This document shows positions 1 through 9,478 of a DNA stretch of 64,000 bases, one piece after another. The notes under the pieces are model-generated. The model was given only the letters and a program-made list of their open reading frames with translations, had not been told where the DNA came from and did not search any database. This stretch comes from Flavobacterium sp. ENC. Its GTDB lineage: Bacteria; Bacteroidota; Bacteroidia; Flavobacteriales; Flavobacteriaceae. The stretch lies in NCBI RefSeq assembly GCF_020991415.1, contig NZ_JAJMOY010000005.1, forward strand, positions 248,001-312,000, read 5' to 3'. Position 1 is the first letter of the stretch. Each line of letters starts with the position of its first letter. Made by a program: the position numbers and the translations under genes.

Positions 1-917
1 ACTGCTTTTTCCATTGCCATAGCTTCCGGTGCTACCAAACCCTGCGTTTCCATATGCGATGGAAATACACATACCGAAGCATTTGCATATACCTCAGGAA
101 TATCAGTAAAAGGTATCGCGCCATGAAAATAAATGTCTTTTGGTATCGCATCTCCTAAAAGAGGCAGCTCTTTTTCTTTAAGCATTTCCACATAGGAACT
201 TCCATCCGGAAAAAACCAATCCCTGCCATAAATGTCTAATGTCGCGTCAGGAAAAGCTTTTTTTACGAAAGAAAAGCTTTGTATTAACTGGCGGACTCCT
301 TTCTTTTCGCAGACTGTACCCACAAAAACAATTCTGGTTTCGGGCACTTCTGTTTTAATGGGTTGAAATAATTCCGTATTTATGGGATTATTGATATAAG
401 CTAATGGTTTATTGTGATAGCTTAAATATTTTTCGGTATGCTTTTTTACGAACTGTGAAACGGCAATAAAAGCATCACTTTTACCGAAAGACCTTTTTTC
501 CTGAAATCCTTTCCATTTATTGATTTTCCTGTTTTCACCTTCAGCGAAGAAATGATGTCCTCCATGAAGCCGGATGATGTATTTAATCCCTTTTATCTTT
601 TTTATAAACGCAAGACCCAGTTCGGAAGCTTCAACAATAGCGATGGGATTTTCTTTATGAATTTCCTTTATCTTTTTATTAATGGCTTTAAAATTAAAAT
701 ACCAGGAAATTATTTTTACGCTGCTTCTTTTCAGACGATAGATATGAACTCCGTCTGTAGTTTCCTCTTCATTATTTGAGGTATAGTTCAGGCCAACCAC
801 AGAAACTCTGATTCCATTTTTAATCAGGGCTACCGCTAAAGTTTTCACAAAACTTCCTATTCCGCCATGTGGAAATCCTTCTTTTGGATATTCGTTTGTC
901 AAGAAGCAAATATGCAT
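1..917 (-). CDS. Glycosyltransferase family 4 (C-terminus beyond window)
   Basis: A retaining GT-B glycosyltransferase, probably cytoplasmic and adding one sugar to the glycan built by this locus. The ATG at 917 lies one base after the stop of the upstream gene, and about 305 codons are visible before the left edge. Family-4 marks are the N-terminal GGIG loop (residues 18-21), a second-domain start of the type FVGT..EKKG, and an E-x7-E motif (METQGLVAPEAMAM) just before the edge. The donor and acceptor cannot be read from sequence. Tight spacing suggests co-transcription with the gene ending at 919. Confidence 0.85.
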   Translation of the reverse strand, partial: MHICFLTNEYPKEGFPHGGIGSFVKTLAVALIKNGIRVSVVGLNYTSNNEEETTDGVHIYRLKRSSVKIISWYFNFKAINKKIKEIHKENPIAIVEASELGLAFIKKIKGIKYIIRLHGGHHFFAEGENRKINKWKGFQEKRSFGKSDAFIAVSQFVKKHTEKYLSYHNKPLAYINNPINTELFQPIKTEVPETRIVFVGTVCEKKGVRQLIQSFSFVKKAFPDATLDIYGRDWFFPDGSSYVEMLKEKELPLLGDAIPKDIYFHGAIPFTDIPEVYANASVCVFPSHMETQGLVAPEAMAMEKA

Positions 918-918
918 T

Positions 919-2298
919 TTAATGGGCTTTAAGGATTTGCTTTATTTTTGTCGAGGCATTTTGATACTCTTCCAGCACAATATTCTTCCATTCGATCATA
1001 GCCGGACTGCAATTCTTTTGCAACGTTACCTTTTCTACAATTTCCTGTTTATTGTTCAGCCAGATAACAGCGCTTTTATCAGGCATACTTTTAAAATGCT
1101 GAAATTGATAAATCGTGTTTACCGACCAGTCTTTCACCTTTTTCTGCTGCTGATCATAATTGATAAACACGCAGGGTTTATTAAACATGGCAAAATCAAA
1201 AGCCATTGTCGATCCGACATTTACAACGATATCCGAGTAAAAAGCAGTACTTATCAGCAATTTCACATCTTCAATTGAAGGGTACACTGTGTTCCATTCG
1301 TTTGCCGTATTAAAATACCACAAGGGCGCGGCTTCTTTTATAAGATCTTTATATTTTTTTACCACAGCATCATATCTGCCCGAAAAATCGACCGGACATC
1401 TTCTAAACAAAATCTGGTATTCATCCTGCAGACTGGCTTTTGTAAGCTCTTCTGCAATATCGTTCAGGTAAGCCGGATCATCGGGAGAGGTTTTGGTATC
1501 ATCTCCGGAGAAACAAATGATTTTTTTATTTGGATCCAGGTTGTATCTTTTGTAGAACTTTTCTTTATCGATTCTGTTTTTTTCATCTGCATAAAACTCA
1601 AACTGAGGCGTTCCGGTAACCGCAATGCTCTTTACCGGAATTTCGGGATAATACAATTGTAATTCCTGTTTCATATAATCCGACCAGACCAGATAATGAT
1701 CAGCCCTTAGGGCCATTCGTGCTTTAGGCAAATTATCCCAGGAATAAATTACCGCTGCCGTTTTAATTCCTAAGTCTGCTGCGGCTGCAAAAATACCGGC
1801 TACTTTTAAAGCCCGCTGATGGGAGCAGAAAACAACACTGGGCTGCACTTTCTTTAAAATTTCTTTGACCTCATCATAAAAAACATTCTGACGAATTGCT
1901 TTCTGATAGTGTTTTTCTAATTTCAGAATACCCGAATATTTCTTAAAAAACGAGGCTGCTGCTTCAATCAGCTTATAAAAAACCTTTTTCGAAAATGTAT
2001 TTTGCTTCCAGTTCCAATTGGTCAGCAGGGAGGTGTTTTTTACTTTTTGTGTGTTGTGATACAACCTGCAAAGACAAATCAATTCTCTTAAAAATTTCTC
2101 TCTGGCGGATTCTTTATAAGCAGGAATAGTGATTTCGTCATCAAGGATAACATTGTCTTTAATGGCACTTACCGTTTCGGGATCAAAATTATGGAACAAT
2201 ACCAAATCCTCCTGCATGTCTTTAAAAACATTAGCATACAGGTAATTTCTAATTCCGACTCCATCTGGAAAGAGCAATAAAATTTTATCTTTCTCCAT
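919..2298 (-). CDS. GT-B fold surface-polysaccharide glycosyltransferase, family unclear
   Basis: A 459-residue cytoplasmic protein with two Rossmann-like halves. A middle segment (YSWDNLPKA, then YLVWSDYMKQ and a VTGTPQFEFY strand) and a late GSTMAFDFAMFNKPCVFIN loop resemble transferases of the CDP-glycerol/Kdo/sialic-acid GT-B superfamily, where the G-S/T-S/T loop binds the nucleotide phosphate. It has RRCP where related enzymes have an RPHP-like motif. It lies downstream of the Neu5Ac genes and could be a nonulosonate transferase, but that is inference. It could equally be a transferase of unknown specificity. Confidence 0.6.
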   Translation of the reverse strand: MEKDKILLLFPDGVGIRNYLYANVFKDMQEDLVLFHNFDPETVSAIKDNVILDDEITIPAYKESAREKFLRELICLCRLYHNTQKVKNTSLLTNWNWKQNTFSKKVFYKLIEAAASFFKKYSGILKLEKHYQKAIRQNVFYDEVKEILKKVQPSVVFCSHQRALKVAGIFAAAADLGIKTAAVIYSWDNLPKARMALRADHYLVWSDYMKQELQLYYPEIPVKSIAVTGTPQFEFYADEKNRIDKEKFYKRYNLDPNKKIICFSGDDTKTSPDDPAYLNDIAEELTKASLQDEYQILFRRCPVDFSGRYDAVVKKYKDLIKEAAPLWYFNTANEWNTVYPSIEDVKLLISTAFYSDIVVNVGSTMAFDFAMFNKPCVFINYDQQQKKVKDWSVNTIYQFQHFKSMPDKSAVIWLNNKQEIVEKVTLQKNCSPAMIEWKNIVLEEYQNASTKIKQILKAH

Positions 2299-2365
2299 TC
2301 AAAAATTTACTAAAAAACAATACTAATTCGATCATTGACTTACAATTCCTAAAAACCGGGCCAGT

Positions 2366-3250
2366 TTATTTTTTGACAAAAAAGTCATTTATAATTCTCG
2401 CCGTAAAAAGCTTTGCTCCGGTATCGTTCATATGCCCGCAGGATGAGAAATATTTATCTTCAACTACCGCATTTTCATAGTTAAGAATTTCAGGATAAGC
2501 TTTTTTTACTTTATCAAAATAGTTCATTCCTTTCACATTCTCACACATTGGTGTCATTACCGCTATAAAATTAATATTATTGGCTTTGCAGAGCCCCTTA
2601 ATTTCTTCGTAGTATTTGTTATGCGGAAGCGGATTCAGGTTTACAATGTCATTTTTCATATTTGCGCCTTTCGTTTTGAAAAGCGGGTAATATCCTAAAT
2701 TATCGAGCATGGAAGTCTTTTTATGAATTACCGTAAAAAAAGCTTCTCTAAACCCGATTTTCCCATCGTACTTTATATATCTGTAAAACGGAATATAATA
2801 CAACTCGTAGAAATCCTTTTCGTTTTCAAAATGTTTCTTTATCGTTTCGGAATTGTGGATGTACGGCAAAAACAAAGCTGCGATTCCTTCGGCTTTTTTT
2901 TCACCCGAAAGATTTAAATCGGCTTCCAGAATTACATTCTTAATAACGTATTTCCTTTCGATCATTAATTTCAGCATCAGTGAAGCCTCAAACAAATGGC
3001 CGCCGCTCATTCCGTAATTAAAAGCTTTCAACCCCTTATCTTCGAACATTTGTGCTACAAAATGGTTATTGGCACGAGAGGAGCCCAGAATTACCACATC
3101 GTATTTTTTAGCTTCTGAATTGAAAACCGTCTCCACTTTACCACGGTTTCGGGATTGCATAAAAACGGCTGTATACAAACCGTCCAGTACAACGGCTACC
3201 AAAGCGGTTATCACTATAATTTTGACCGTATAAATTAAAAACTTCTTCAT
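2366..3250 (-). CDS. SGNH/DltD-like partner of an MBOAT O-acyltransferase
   Basis: A 294-residue protein with one N-terminal membrane segment (about residues 8-27) and a periplasmic SGNH-like domain. The nucleophile motif is VVILGSSRANNHF (GSS at 56-58), followed by a YGMSGG loop. The C-terminal block has His273 in SSCGHMND. The usual Asp three residues before this His is Ser here, whereas the paralog at 41711-42652 keeps DAKH. Its ATG overlaps the MBOAT stop by one base (TAATG), the usual layout in which the MBOAT moves an acyl group across the membrane and the SGNH partner transfers it. The substrate is unknown. Confidence 0.7.
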   Translation of the reverse strand: MKKFLIYTVKIIVITALVAVVLDGLYTAVFMQSRNRGKVETVFNSEAKKYDVVILGSSRANNHFVAQMFEDKGLKAFNYGMSGGHLFEASLMLKLMIERKYVIKNVILEADLNLSGEKKAEGIAALFLPYIHNSETIKKHFENEKDFYELYYIPFYRYIKYDGKIGFREAFFTVIHKKTSMLDNLGYYPLFKTKGANMKNDIVNLNPLPHNKYYEEIKGLCKANNINFIAVMTPMCENVKGMNYFDKVKKAYPEILNYENAVVEDKYFSSCGHMNDTGAKLFTARIINDFFVKK

Positions 3251-4683
3251 TAAAACTGAAAATATATAAATTCTTTATAATCTGAATAGGTTCCAAGCGC
3301 CAGTATTGCTGCTATGGCCAATGCCATTTTCAGCAGGCTTCTTTTGCCCGAAAGCGGTTCAATTTTATTTCTGTTGTTCCATTCCACCAAAACAAACAGA
3401 CCAATCATTAGCAGCAGTTCATAACTGTAACGTTCATTGTCTAAATATTGAAAACTAAAATCCCTGTTGGTAATGATACGTTTTAAATACAGGACAGCAT
3501 CTGTTATCGATTTAGCTCTAAAAAAGACCCAGGCTATGCAGGTCAGAAAAAAAGTATAGAAAATACTGAGCAGCACTTTTGCCGAATCGAAATTAAATTT
3601 CAGCTGAATCGCATCCATATTGTTTCGGTTGCTGTTGGATAAAAGCAGGGGAAGGAAATAAACGGCGTTTATAAATCCCCAGACTACATACGTCCAGTTG
3701 GCTCCGTGCCAGAATCCGCTGACCACAAAAATGATAAACGTATTTCTGATCTTCATCCAAAGGCCACCTTTGCTTCCTCCTAACGGAATGTAGAGATAAT
3801 CCCGAAACCAGGAGGATAACGAAATATGCCAACGACGCCAGAACTCGGCAATATCCCTTGAAAAATAGGGATAATTGAAATTTCGCAACAGGTCTAAACC
3901 AAACAGTTTTGAAACGCCTAATGCAATATCTGAATACCCTGAAAAATCTCCGTAAATCTGAAAGGCAAAATAGATGGCTCCCAAAATAAGAGAGAACGAA
4001 TTCATGGAAGTGTAATGATCAAAAATAGCATTGGCGTAGATCGCGCAGGTATCTGCAATAACCACTTTCTTGACCAATCCCCAGATGATTTGGTAAATTC
4101 CTTCTTTTGCCACCTGAAAATCAAACTCCCGTTTTACTTTTACCTGCGGCAATAAGTGTGTGGCTCTTTCGATCGGGCCTGCCACCAGAAGAGGAAAATA
4201 GCTGACAAAGAGCGAATAATCTACAAAATTGTATTCGGCTTTTATTCGCTTGTAATAAATATCAATCACATACGATAATCCGTGAAACGTATAAAATGAA
4301 ATTCCAACCGGAAGGATAACGTTCAAGAGAATCGGGCTTGCCTGAATTCCCACAGAGCCTAATAATTCTGAAAAAGAAGCGGCAAAAAAGTTATAATATT
4401 TAAAAATTCCCAAAAATCCCAAATTGACTATAATGCTAAGCCAGAACCAAAATTTCCGGCTTTTTTCAGACTTTCCTTTTTCGATCTGAATACCGGTATA
4501 GTAGTCCAGAAAAGTAGAAAAAACCAATAGAAATAGAAATCTCCAGTCCCAGCAGGAATAGAAGTAATAGCTTGCAATAATCAGTAAGGCATTTTGTGTG
4601 CTTTTGGTTTTATTGAAAACAAACCAATAGAGGAAAAAAACGACTGGTAAGAAAACAGCAAACGCTAAGGAGTTAAAAAACAT
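3250..4683 (-). CDS. MBOAT family O-acyltransferase (AlgI/DltB type)
   Basis: A 477-residue polytopic membrane protein that should pass acyl (often acetyl) groups across the inner membrane for glycan O-acylation. MBOAT signatures are WRRWHISLSSWFRDYLYIPLGG (His286) and SGFWHGANW with the presumed catalytic His326. Hydrophobic segments run along the whole length. It aligns without gaps over at least the first 330 residues with the protein at 42654-44093, with the histidines at the same positions. It is coupled by a one-base overlap to its SGNH partner. The acyl group and sugar acceptor are not evident; sialic acid is one possibility from context. Confidence 0.88.
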   Translation of the reverse strand: MFFNSLAFAVFLPVVFFLYWFVFNKTKSTQNALLIIASYYFYSCWDWRFLFLLVFSTFLDYYTGIQIEKGKSEKSRKFWFWLSIIVNLGFLGIFKYYNFFAASFSELLGSVGIQASPILLNVILPVGISFYTFHGLSYVIDIYYKRIKAEYNFVDYSLFVSYFPLLVAGPIERATHLLPQVKVKREFDFQVAKEGIYQIIWGLVKKVVIADTCAIYANAIFDHYTSMNSFSLILGAIYFAFQIYGDFSGYSDIALGVSKLFGLDLLRNFNYPYFSRDIAEFWRRWHISLSSWFRDYLYIPLGGSKGGLWMKIRNTFIIFVVSGFWHGANWTYVVWGFINAVYFLPLLLSNSNRNNMDAIQLKFNFDSAKVLLSIFYTFFLTCIAWVFFRAKSITDAVLYLKRIITNRDFSFQYLDNERYSYELLLMIGLFVLVEWNNRNKIEPLSGKRSLLKMALAIAAILALGTYSDYKEFIYFQF

Positions 4684-4740
4684 AAATTAAATTAATTAGT
4701 AAAGTACAACGGCAATCTGTTTATTGCCACAATCGGATTA

Positions 4741-5382
4741 TTACTTAAGCCATTTGGCAATGAAATCATGAATCGGGCTATAAAAATCCCCTACATTTTC
4801 TTCCACTTTTTCCGGGGGCCAGTTCCACCATTGTATTTTTTTCATTTTATCGATCGTATCGAGATCGTATTTCATTTTTACAATTGCTGCCGGAATACCT
4901 CCGACAACGGCATAATCCGGAACATCTTTTGTGACCACTGAACCTGCCAAAATGGTAACACCATCTCCTATTTTTACGTTGGGCAAAATTATGGCATTCA
5001 TTCCAATCCACACATCATTGCCGATGATCGTTTTACTTTCCCCTGTTTTTATATTTTTTCTAAAATCAGACTGTGTTTGGTTACCAATAGGCAAATCTTT
5101 ATCGACCAAATGATTAAAATGAGGAAAGCTTGTCACCTCACTTAACCGGTGATGGCCTGAATCTAATATAAAATGAACATCGTTTGCTATTGAACAGTAT
5201 TTTCCAATCTCTAATTGCGAATTTTGATGCCACTGCCAGACAAATGCACCATTATGATAGGATTTATATCCCAGTGACACATTCTTTGCCTGATGCAGGT
5301 AGGTTTTATGCTGACCTTTCAGAAAGTCAAAATATCCTTTTCCCAAAAATATCCATGCTATTTTTCGCAAAAAATGTCTCAT
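4741..5382 (-). CDS. CatB/Vat-type left-handed beta-helix O-acetyltransferase
   Basis: A 213-residue hexapeptide-repeat acetyltransferase, likely cytoplasmic, trimeric and acetyl-CoA dependent. The pattern matches the xenobiotic/CatB class: [12 protein letters not shown], then a loop with SGHHRLSEV carrying the expected catalytic His, then [40 protein letters not shown]. In polysaccharide loci such proteins usually O-acetylate a sugar rather than an antibiotic. It sits just downstream of neuC, so Neu5Ac or a neighbouring residue is a plausible target, but this is inference. Confidence 0.82.
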   Translation of the reverse strand: MRHFLRKIAWIFLGKGYFDFLKGQHKTYLHQAKNVSLGYKSYHNGAFVWQWHQNSQLEIGKYCSIANDVHFILDSGHHRLSEVTSFPHFNHLVDKDLPIGNQTQSDFRKNIKTGESKTIIGNDVWIGMNAIILPNVKIGDGVTILAGSVVTKDVPDYAVVGGIPAAIVKMKYDLDTIDKMKKIQWWNWPPEKVEENVGDFYSPIHDFIAKWLK

Positions 5383-5447
5383 TTTACTTTTCGTTTATTT
5401 TGTTCTTTTAAGTGAAAGGCACTACCCTAAAAGTATCGTTGCCTTCA

Positions 5448-6569
5448 TTAAAAATCTTTAAACTGCTTTTGGTGATTCAGCTGCCAAATATCGTTTTTCT
5501 TTAGTGAATCCAAAAATAATTCGCTGCTATTTCCCTGTCCAAAATCATTGGTTGCCACCTGAACTTTGTGTGAGTCTATAACTTTAAGGGCTTCTTTTAT
5601 GCTTTCGTGCGAATAATCGGTATTGATAATATCGGCATGAACGGCCCTGTTCTGCTGACGAGTTCCGATATTAATGATAGGGATGCCGTAATACGGCGCT
5701 TCGCGAATTCCGGCGCTGCTGTTACCTATTATAAACTGACTGTTTTTTAGCAAGGTCAGAAAATATTCAAACCGAAGGGATGGAAAAACCCTGAATCTGG
5801 TATTTTGTTTTAGTCTTTCATAAGAATCCAGAATGAACTGGCTTCCCAAATCATTGTTGGGAAAAATAACCAGATAATTATGGTTGTCCTGCAGTAAACA
5901 ATCGACAAAGGCTGTTGTGTATTCCTGCATGGCCTGAAATTCGGTGGTCACAGGATGAAACATTACGATAGCAAATGCTTCAAACGGAACCTCATAATAC
6001 TTTTTGGCCGTTTCCAAATCAGGAAGTTTATCCGAAAACATGATATCAATATCGGGTGAACCAATGGTAAAGACAGATTCTTTTATTTCGCCCATCTGAA
6101 TCAGCCTTTTCGCCGCCTCTGTATTCGATACGAAATGAATGTGGCTTAATTTGCTAACACTGTGGCGGATTAATTCATCTACGGTACCTGAAACTTCTCC
6201 TCCTTCAATATGGGCTACCAGGATATTATTCAAAGATCCCACAATAGCACCTGCGAGTGTTTCTACACGATCACCATGTACGACAATCATATCGGGATTG
6301 ATAGTTTTACAATAATGGGATAATCCTTCGATGGTTTTTGCCAAAGTCAGATCCATTGTGGTTTCATGCGTATGATTTTCGAAAGTAAATACGTTTTTAA
6401 AATGGCAACGCTCAATTTCTATCAATGTATAACCATAAATTTCCTGAAGATGCATTCCGGTTACAAATACAAAAACTTCAAAATCCGGTTGTTGTTCCAG
6501 AATTGAAATCAATGATTTTATTTTGCCAAAATCGGCACGTGTTCCGGTTAGGAAAAGAATTTTTTTCAT
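5448..6569 (-). CDS. neuC: UDP-N-acetylglucosamine 2-epimerase (hydrolysing)
   Basis: Converts UDP-GlcNAc to ManNAc plus UDP, the first step of N-acetylneuraminic acid synthesis. The 373-residue length is typical. Visible motifs are GTRADFGK near residues 9-16, VVHGDRVE, HIEGGEVSGTVDE and a C-terminal GNSSAGIREA...GTRQQNR. The sequence closely recalls Campylobacter LOS NeuC as I remember it (TGMHL, MFHPVTTE, FPNNDLG, FPSLRFEYF). It is followed upstream by neuB and neuA in the same orientation. LegG of the legionaminate route is the main alternative, but no other Leg genes are adjacent. Confidence 0.88.
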   Translation of the reverse strand: MKKILFLTGTRADFGKIKSLISILEQQPDFEVFVFVTGMHLQEIYGYTLIEIERCHFKNVFTFENHTHETTMDLTLAKTIEGLSHYCKTINPDMIVVHGDRVETLAGAIVGSLNNILVAHIEGGEVSGTVDELIRHSVSKLSHIHFVSNTEAAKRLIQMGEIKESVFTIGSPDIDIMFSDKLPDLETAKKYYEVPFEAFAIVMFHPVTTEFQAMQEYTTAFVDCLLQDNHNYLVIFPNNDLGSQFILDSYERLKQNTRFRVFPSLRFEYFLTLLKNSQFIIGNSSAGIREAPYYGIPIINIGTRQQNRAVHADIINTDYSHESIKEALKVIDSHKVQVATNDFGQGNSSELFLDSLKKNDIWQLNHQKQFKDF

Positions 6570-6643
6570 TAATTGGATACTTTCTTTTTTAACTCTTTAC
6601 GGATTTCAAATTTGGTTTTCGAAATCAGAAAATCATTTTTATA

Positions 6644-7684
6644 TTATTGAAAATCAGAAAAATCTAATTGTTCATCGTTTTCTATATCTCTCGTGGCTGC
6701 TTTTCCAATTAGATCATTGAAATGTTCCGCCAGGATTTTACCGGTTCCCGGACGTTTTACCCAAATATTTTCTTTAGATAATTTTTCTCCTTTTTTAATG
6801 GATGCGATCGCGCAAACTGTTGCAAAGGCAAAATCAATGGTGACTTGTTCTTCTAATGCCGGTTTTTTTGTCCCGCCACGCATTAGGGCCATTTCGGCGC
6901 TTGCTACAATTAATTCCCCGCAGGCTTTTTCATCCATGCTGCAAACAATATCCGGACCTGTTCGCTGCATATGATCTGTAAAATGCCGCTCTAAGATACT
7001 GGCTCCAAGAGCAACTGCACCCAGACAGGCATTGTTATTTAAGGTATGATCACTCAATCCGAATACTTTATCCGGAAAAGCCTGGTGTAGTTCTGTCATG
7101 GCTCCAAACCGAACCAAATGTATTGGAGTTGGATACAGGTTTGTGGTGTGCAGTAAAGCAACAGGAATTTGATGCTTATCGAAAATCGCTACGGCTTTCT
7201 GAATACTTTCTATGGTATTCATACCGGTACTTAAAATGACAGGTTTGCCAAAAGAAGCGATATGCTCTAATAAAGGATAATTGTTACATTCCCCGGAACC
7301 AATTTTATAAGCAGGTATGTCAAACTTCTTTAATCTTTCTGCTGCTGCGCGTGAAAATGGTGTCGAGATGAAAATCATTCCTTTACTTTCCACATAATTT
7401 TTTAGTTCTAACTCGTCCGCTTCATTAAGGGAACAACGTTCCATGATTTCATAAATAGAAACATCTGCATTACCGGGAATTACTTTTTTTGCGGCGCCAC
7501 TCATTTCGTCTTCTACAATGTGTGTCTGGTGTTTTACCACCTCAACGCCTGCTCTGTGTGCTGCATCAACCATTTCTTTGGCAACGACAAGAGAACCTTC
7601 GTGATTAATTCCTATTTCGGCAATAACTAAGGGTGGAAAATCGGGTCCGATTTTTCTACCGGCAATTTCTATAAATGGGTTCAT
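6644..7684 (-). CDS. neuB: N-acetylneuraminate synthase
   Basis: Condenses ManNAc with phosphoenolpyruvate to give Neu5Ac. It has an N-terminal TIM barrel (about residues 1-270) and a C-terminal antifreeze-like SAF domain (about 280-346, with WVKRPGTG). Residues expected to bind the metal are His213 (GLSDHT) and His234 (ERHFTD). The motifs [28 protein letters not shown] and [11 protein letters not shown] match the meningococcal and Campylobacter NeuB1 type that makes true Neu5Ac. It is much less like the second synthase at 45502-46572. It lies between neuC and neuA. Confidence 0.9.
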   Translation of the reverse strand: MNPFIEIAGRKIGPDFPPLVIAEIGINHEGSLVVAKEMVDAAHRAGVEVVKHQTHIVEDEMSGAAKKVIPGNADVSIYEIMERCSLNEADELELKNYVESKGMIFISTPFSRAAAERLKKFDIPAYKIGSGECNNYPLLEHIASFGKPVILSTGMNTIESIQKAVAIFDKHQIPVALLHTTNLYPTPIHLVRFGAMTELHQAFPDKVFGLSDHTLNNNACLGAVALGASILERHFTDHMQRTGPDIVCSMDEKACGELIVASAEMALMRGGTKKPALEEQVTIDFAFATVCAIASIKKGEKLSKENIWVKRPGTGKILAEHFNDLIGKAATRDIENDEQLDFSDFQ

Positions 7685-7704
7685 AAAGGAGTGGTATTTT
7701 TATA

Positions 7705-8370
7705 TTATAATTGTTTTTGAAACAGATACGCCGCGTAATCCAAATCTTCCGGGGTATCAATATCAACTTGTGCAAAAATATGATTTACTTCGAACGGAAA
7801 AGCATTTTCCGAAATAATAATATCATTCCTGATTAAGGATGATTTTGTGATGTATACTAATCCGTTTTCAAAGAAAAGCGGCTCTAAATCCTGGCTTCTC
7901 TGGCCAATAGCATAATTAAACGGGATAAATTTCCGGTCTGTGATTTTTCCGAATTTCTGATGGTTTCTCGTAACCGTAAATAAACTGTCGAAGTTTCCTT
8001 TTTGATAGGCTTCAAAAGTTTCCGCTATCAGATTCTTTGGCCGTAACGGATTGGTTGCCTGAAGTAAAATCACATTTTCAACATCATTACTTTCAATAGC
8101 TTCCAAAGCATGTCTCAAAGCAGAAACCGTAGGCTCTAAATCCCCTGAAATAGCGGCTGGCCTGTCAATTACTTTTGCTCCGAATTGCAGTGCTGTTTTT
8201 TTTATCTCTTCATTATCTGTCGAAACATACACCTCATCAATTATGGCGCTGTTTTGCTGCGCATATAAAATAGAATGTGCCAGCAAAGGCAACCCACCCA
8301 ACATCTGGATATTTTTATCGGGAATTCTTTTAGAGCCTCCGCGAGCCGGTATAATAGCGATAGTTTTCAT
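7705..8370 (-). CDS. neuA: CMP-N-acetylneuraminate cytidylyltransferase
   Basis: Activates Neu5Ac with CTP to CMP-Neu5Ac, the donor for sialyltransferases. It is a 221-residue single-domain enzyme starting IIPARGGSKRIPDKN (nucleotide-binding loop, residues 6-20). YVSTDNEEI, a LLQATNPLRP segment and a late QVDIDTPEDLDYA fit the family; the aspartates in the last motif are expected to bind Mg. It is first of the neuA-neuB-neuC set with gaps of 20 and 74 bp. A Leg or Kdn cytidylyltransferase would look similar; the neuB type argues for Neu5Ac. Confidence 0.87.
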   Translation of the reverse strand: MKTIAIIPARGGSKRIPDKNIQMLGGLPLLAHSILYAQQNSAIIDEVYVSTDNEEIKKTALQFGAKVIDRPAAISGDLEPTVSALRHALEAIESNDVENVILLQATNPLRPKNLIAETFEAYQKGNFDSLFTVTRNHQKFGKITDRKFIPFNYAIGQRSQDLEPLFFENGLVYITKSSLIRNDIIISENAFPFEVNHIFAQVDIDTPEDLDYAAYLFQKQL

Positions 8371-8387
8371 TATTTTTTCTATATTTA

Positions 8388-9458
8388 TTAAACTGGATTT
8401 TCAGAAAGCGTCAGCGTTTTCTTCTTTCCTTTCACTTTCTCCAAAATTGGTTTTTCAAAGCAGATATAAACAACCGAAGAAAACACAATCAAGATAAAAA
8501 GCCTGAGAAAAAATACAATAGTCGGATCACTTAAATGCAAATATTTGTTAACACTGTAAGCGCTTATTAAAGAGTAAACGGGATGCTGCAAAATATAAAT
8601 TCCAAAACTGATTTCACCCAAAAAAACAAATATTTTATTCCTGAATAACTTGGTTATTATTCCATCGTTTAGGGAGATAAAGAATATAATGGGAATAAAA
8701 AGTACACTTAGTAATCCATTATGAAAATTTAAACCCAGCGGAAATTTTAATGCCAAAACCAACAAAGCGATCAAAATCAAAATTACAAAATCGTAATTCC
8801 TTTTTTCCTCTTTGAAATTCCGGATAAAAAAAAGTCCGGCAAGGTTCCCGATAAGGAATTCATTGAGATGCATTAACGGATTATATTGCAAAATGTCTTT
8901 GATCGTTCCTAATTGATTTTCTTCATAGACAAAAAAGAAGAGCTGAAAAATTACCTGACTCAAAATCCAAAACAAAATGATCGATACAGCAGTTCGTTTT
9001 AACGGTATTTTTTTGAAAATTCTATTGAACACAAAAGGGAATATGGCATAAAATAATAATTCAACAGACAAGGACCAGCCCGGCGGATTAAGCGACAAAA
9101 CCTTACCCGGAATCCATGCCTGAATCATGAAAACATTCAAAAACAGACCTGAAAAATCGATGTTTTTTTCTCTGAACTGCAGAAAAAGCATAATCAGGAT
9201 AGCTAAAAAGTATACCGGATAGATTCTGGCCACCCTGTTTCGAAAGTAATCTCCTGCTGAAATAACCGTTTTATTCCCGTAGGCTATTATCATCACAAAG
9301 CCTGACAGAATAAAAAAGTAACTGACACAGACGTCAGCATGACGAAATATAAAAGCAATGCTGTCATTCCTGAAAGGAAAACTTTTTCCACCATAATGAA
9401 AAACAACAACCGAAACTGCTGCAAGAAATCTGGTAAATGTTAACTGCTCGATTCTCAT
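8388..9458 (-). CDS. Acyltransferase family 3 membrane protein (OafA/WecH-like)
   Basis: A 356-residue inner-membrane protein with about ten hydrophobic segments. It opens RIEQLTFTRFLAAVSVVVFHYGG, the R-x10-H pattern of acyltransferase-3 proteins (His21), and lacks a C-terminal SGNH domain. Members O-acetylate surface sugars. It sits directly upstream of neuA by 17 bp, so together with the MBOAT pair and the CatB-type enzyme this end of the locus encodes three distinct O-acyl modification systems. The acceptor is unknown. Confidence 0.85.
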   Translation of the reverse strand: MRIEQLTFTRFLAAVSVVVFHYGGKSFPFRNDSIAFIFRHADVCVSYFFILSGFVMIIAYGNKTVISAGDYFRNRVARIYPVYFLAILIMLFLQFREKNIDFSGLFLNVFMIQAWIPGKVLSLNPPGWSLSVELLFYAIFPFVFNRIFKKIPLKRTAVSIILFWILSQVIFQLFFFVYEENQLGTIKDILQYNPLMHLNEFLIGNLAGLFFIRNFKEEKRNYDFVILILIALLVLALKFPLGLNFHNGLLSVLFIPIIFFISLNDGIITKLFRNKIFVFLGEISFGIYILQHPVYSLISAYSVNKYLHLSDPTIVFFLRLFILIVFSSVVYICFEKPILEKVKGKKKTLTLSENPV

Positions 9459-9478
9459 AAATTCAATTTGATTGCTTG

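Noticed and set aside
3593..3832. A 79-codon minus-strand frame within the first MBOAT gene.
   Set aside because: Shadow of the MBOAT frame, hydrophilic and repeat-free, with no independent start signal.
5448..8370. Legionaminic acid pathway (LegG/LegI/LegF) as the main reading of the left set.
   Set aside because: Synthase motifs are of the Neu5Ac type and no Leg-specific dehydratase/aminotransferase/acetyltransferase trio is adjacent; not excluded.
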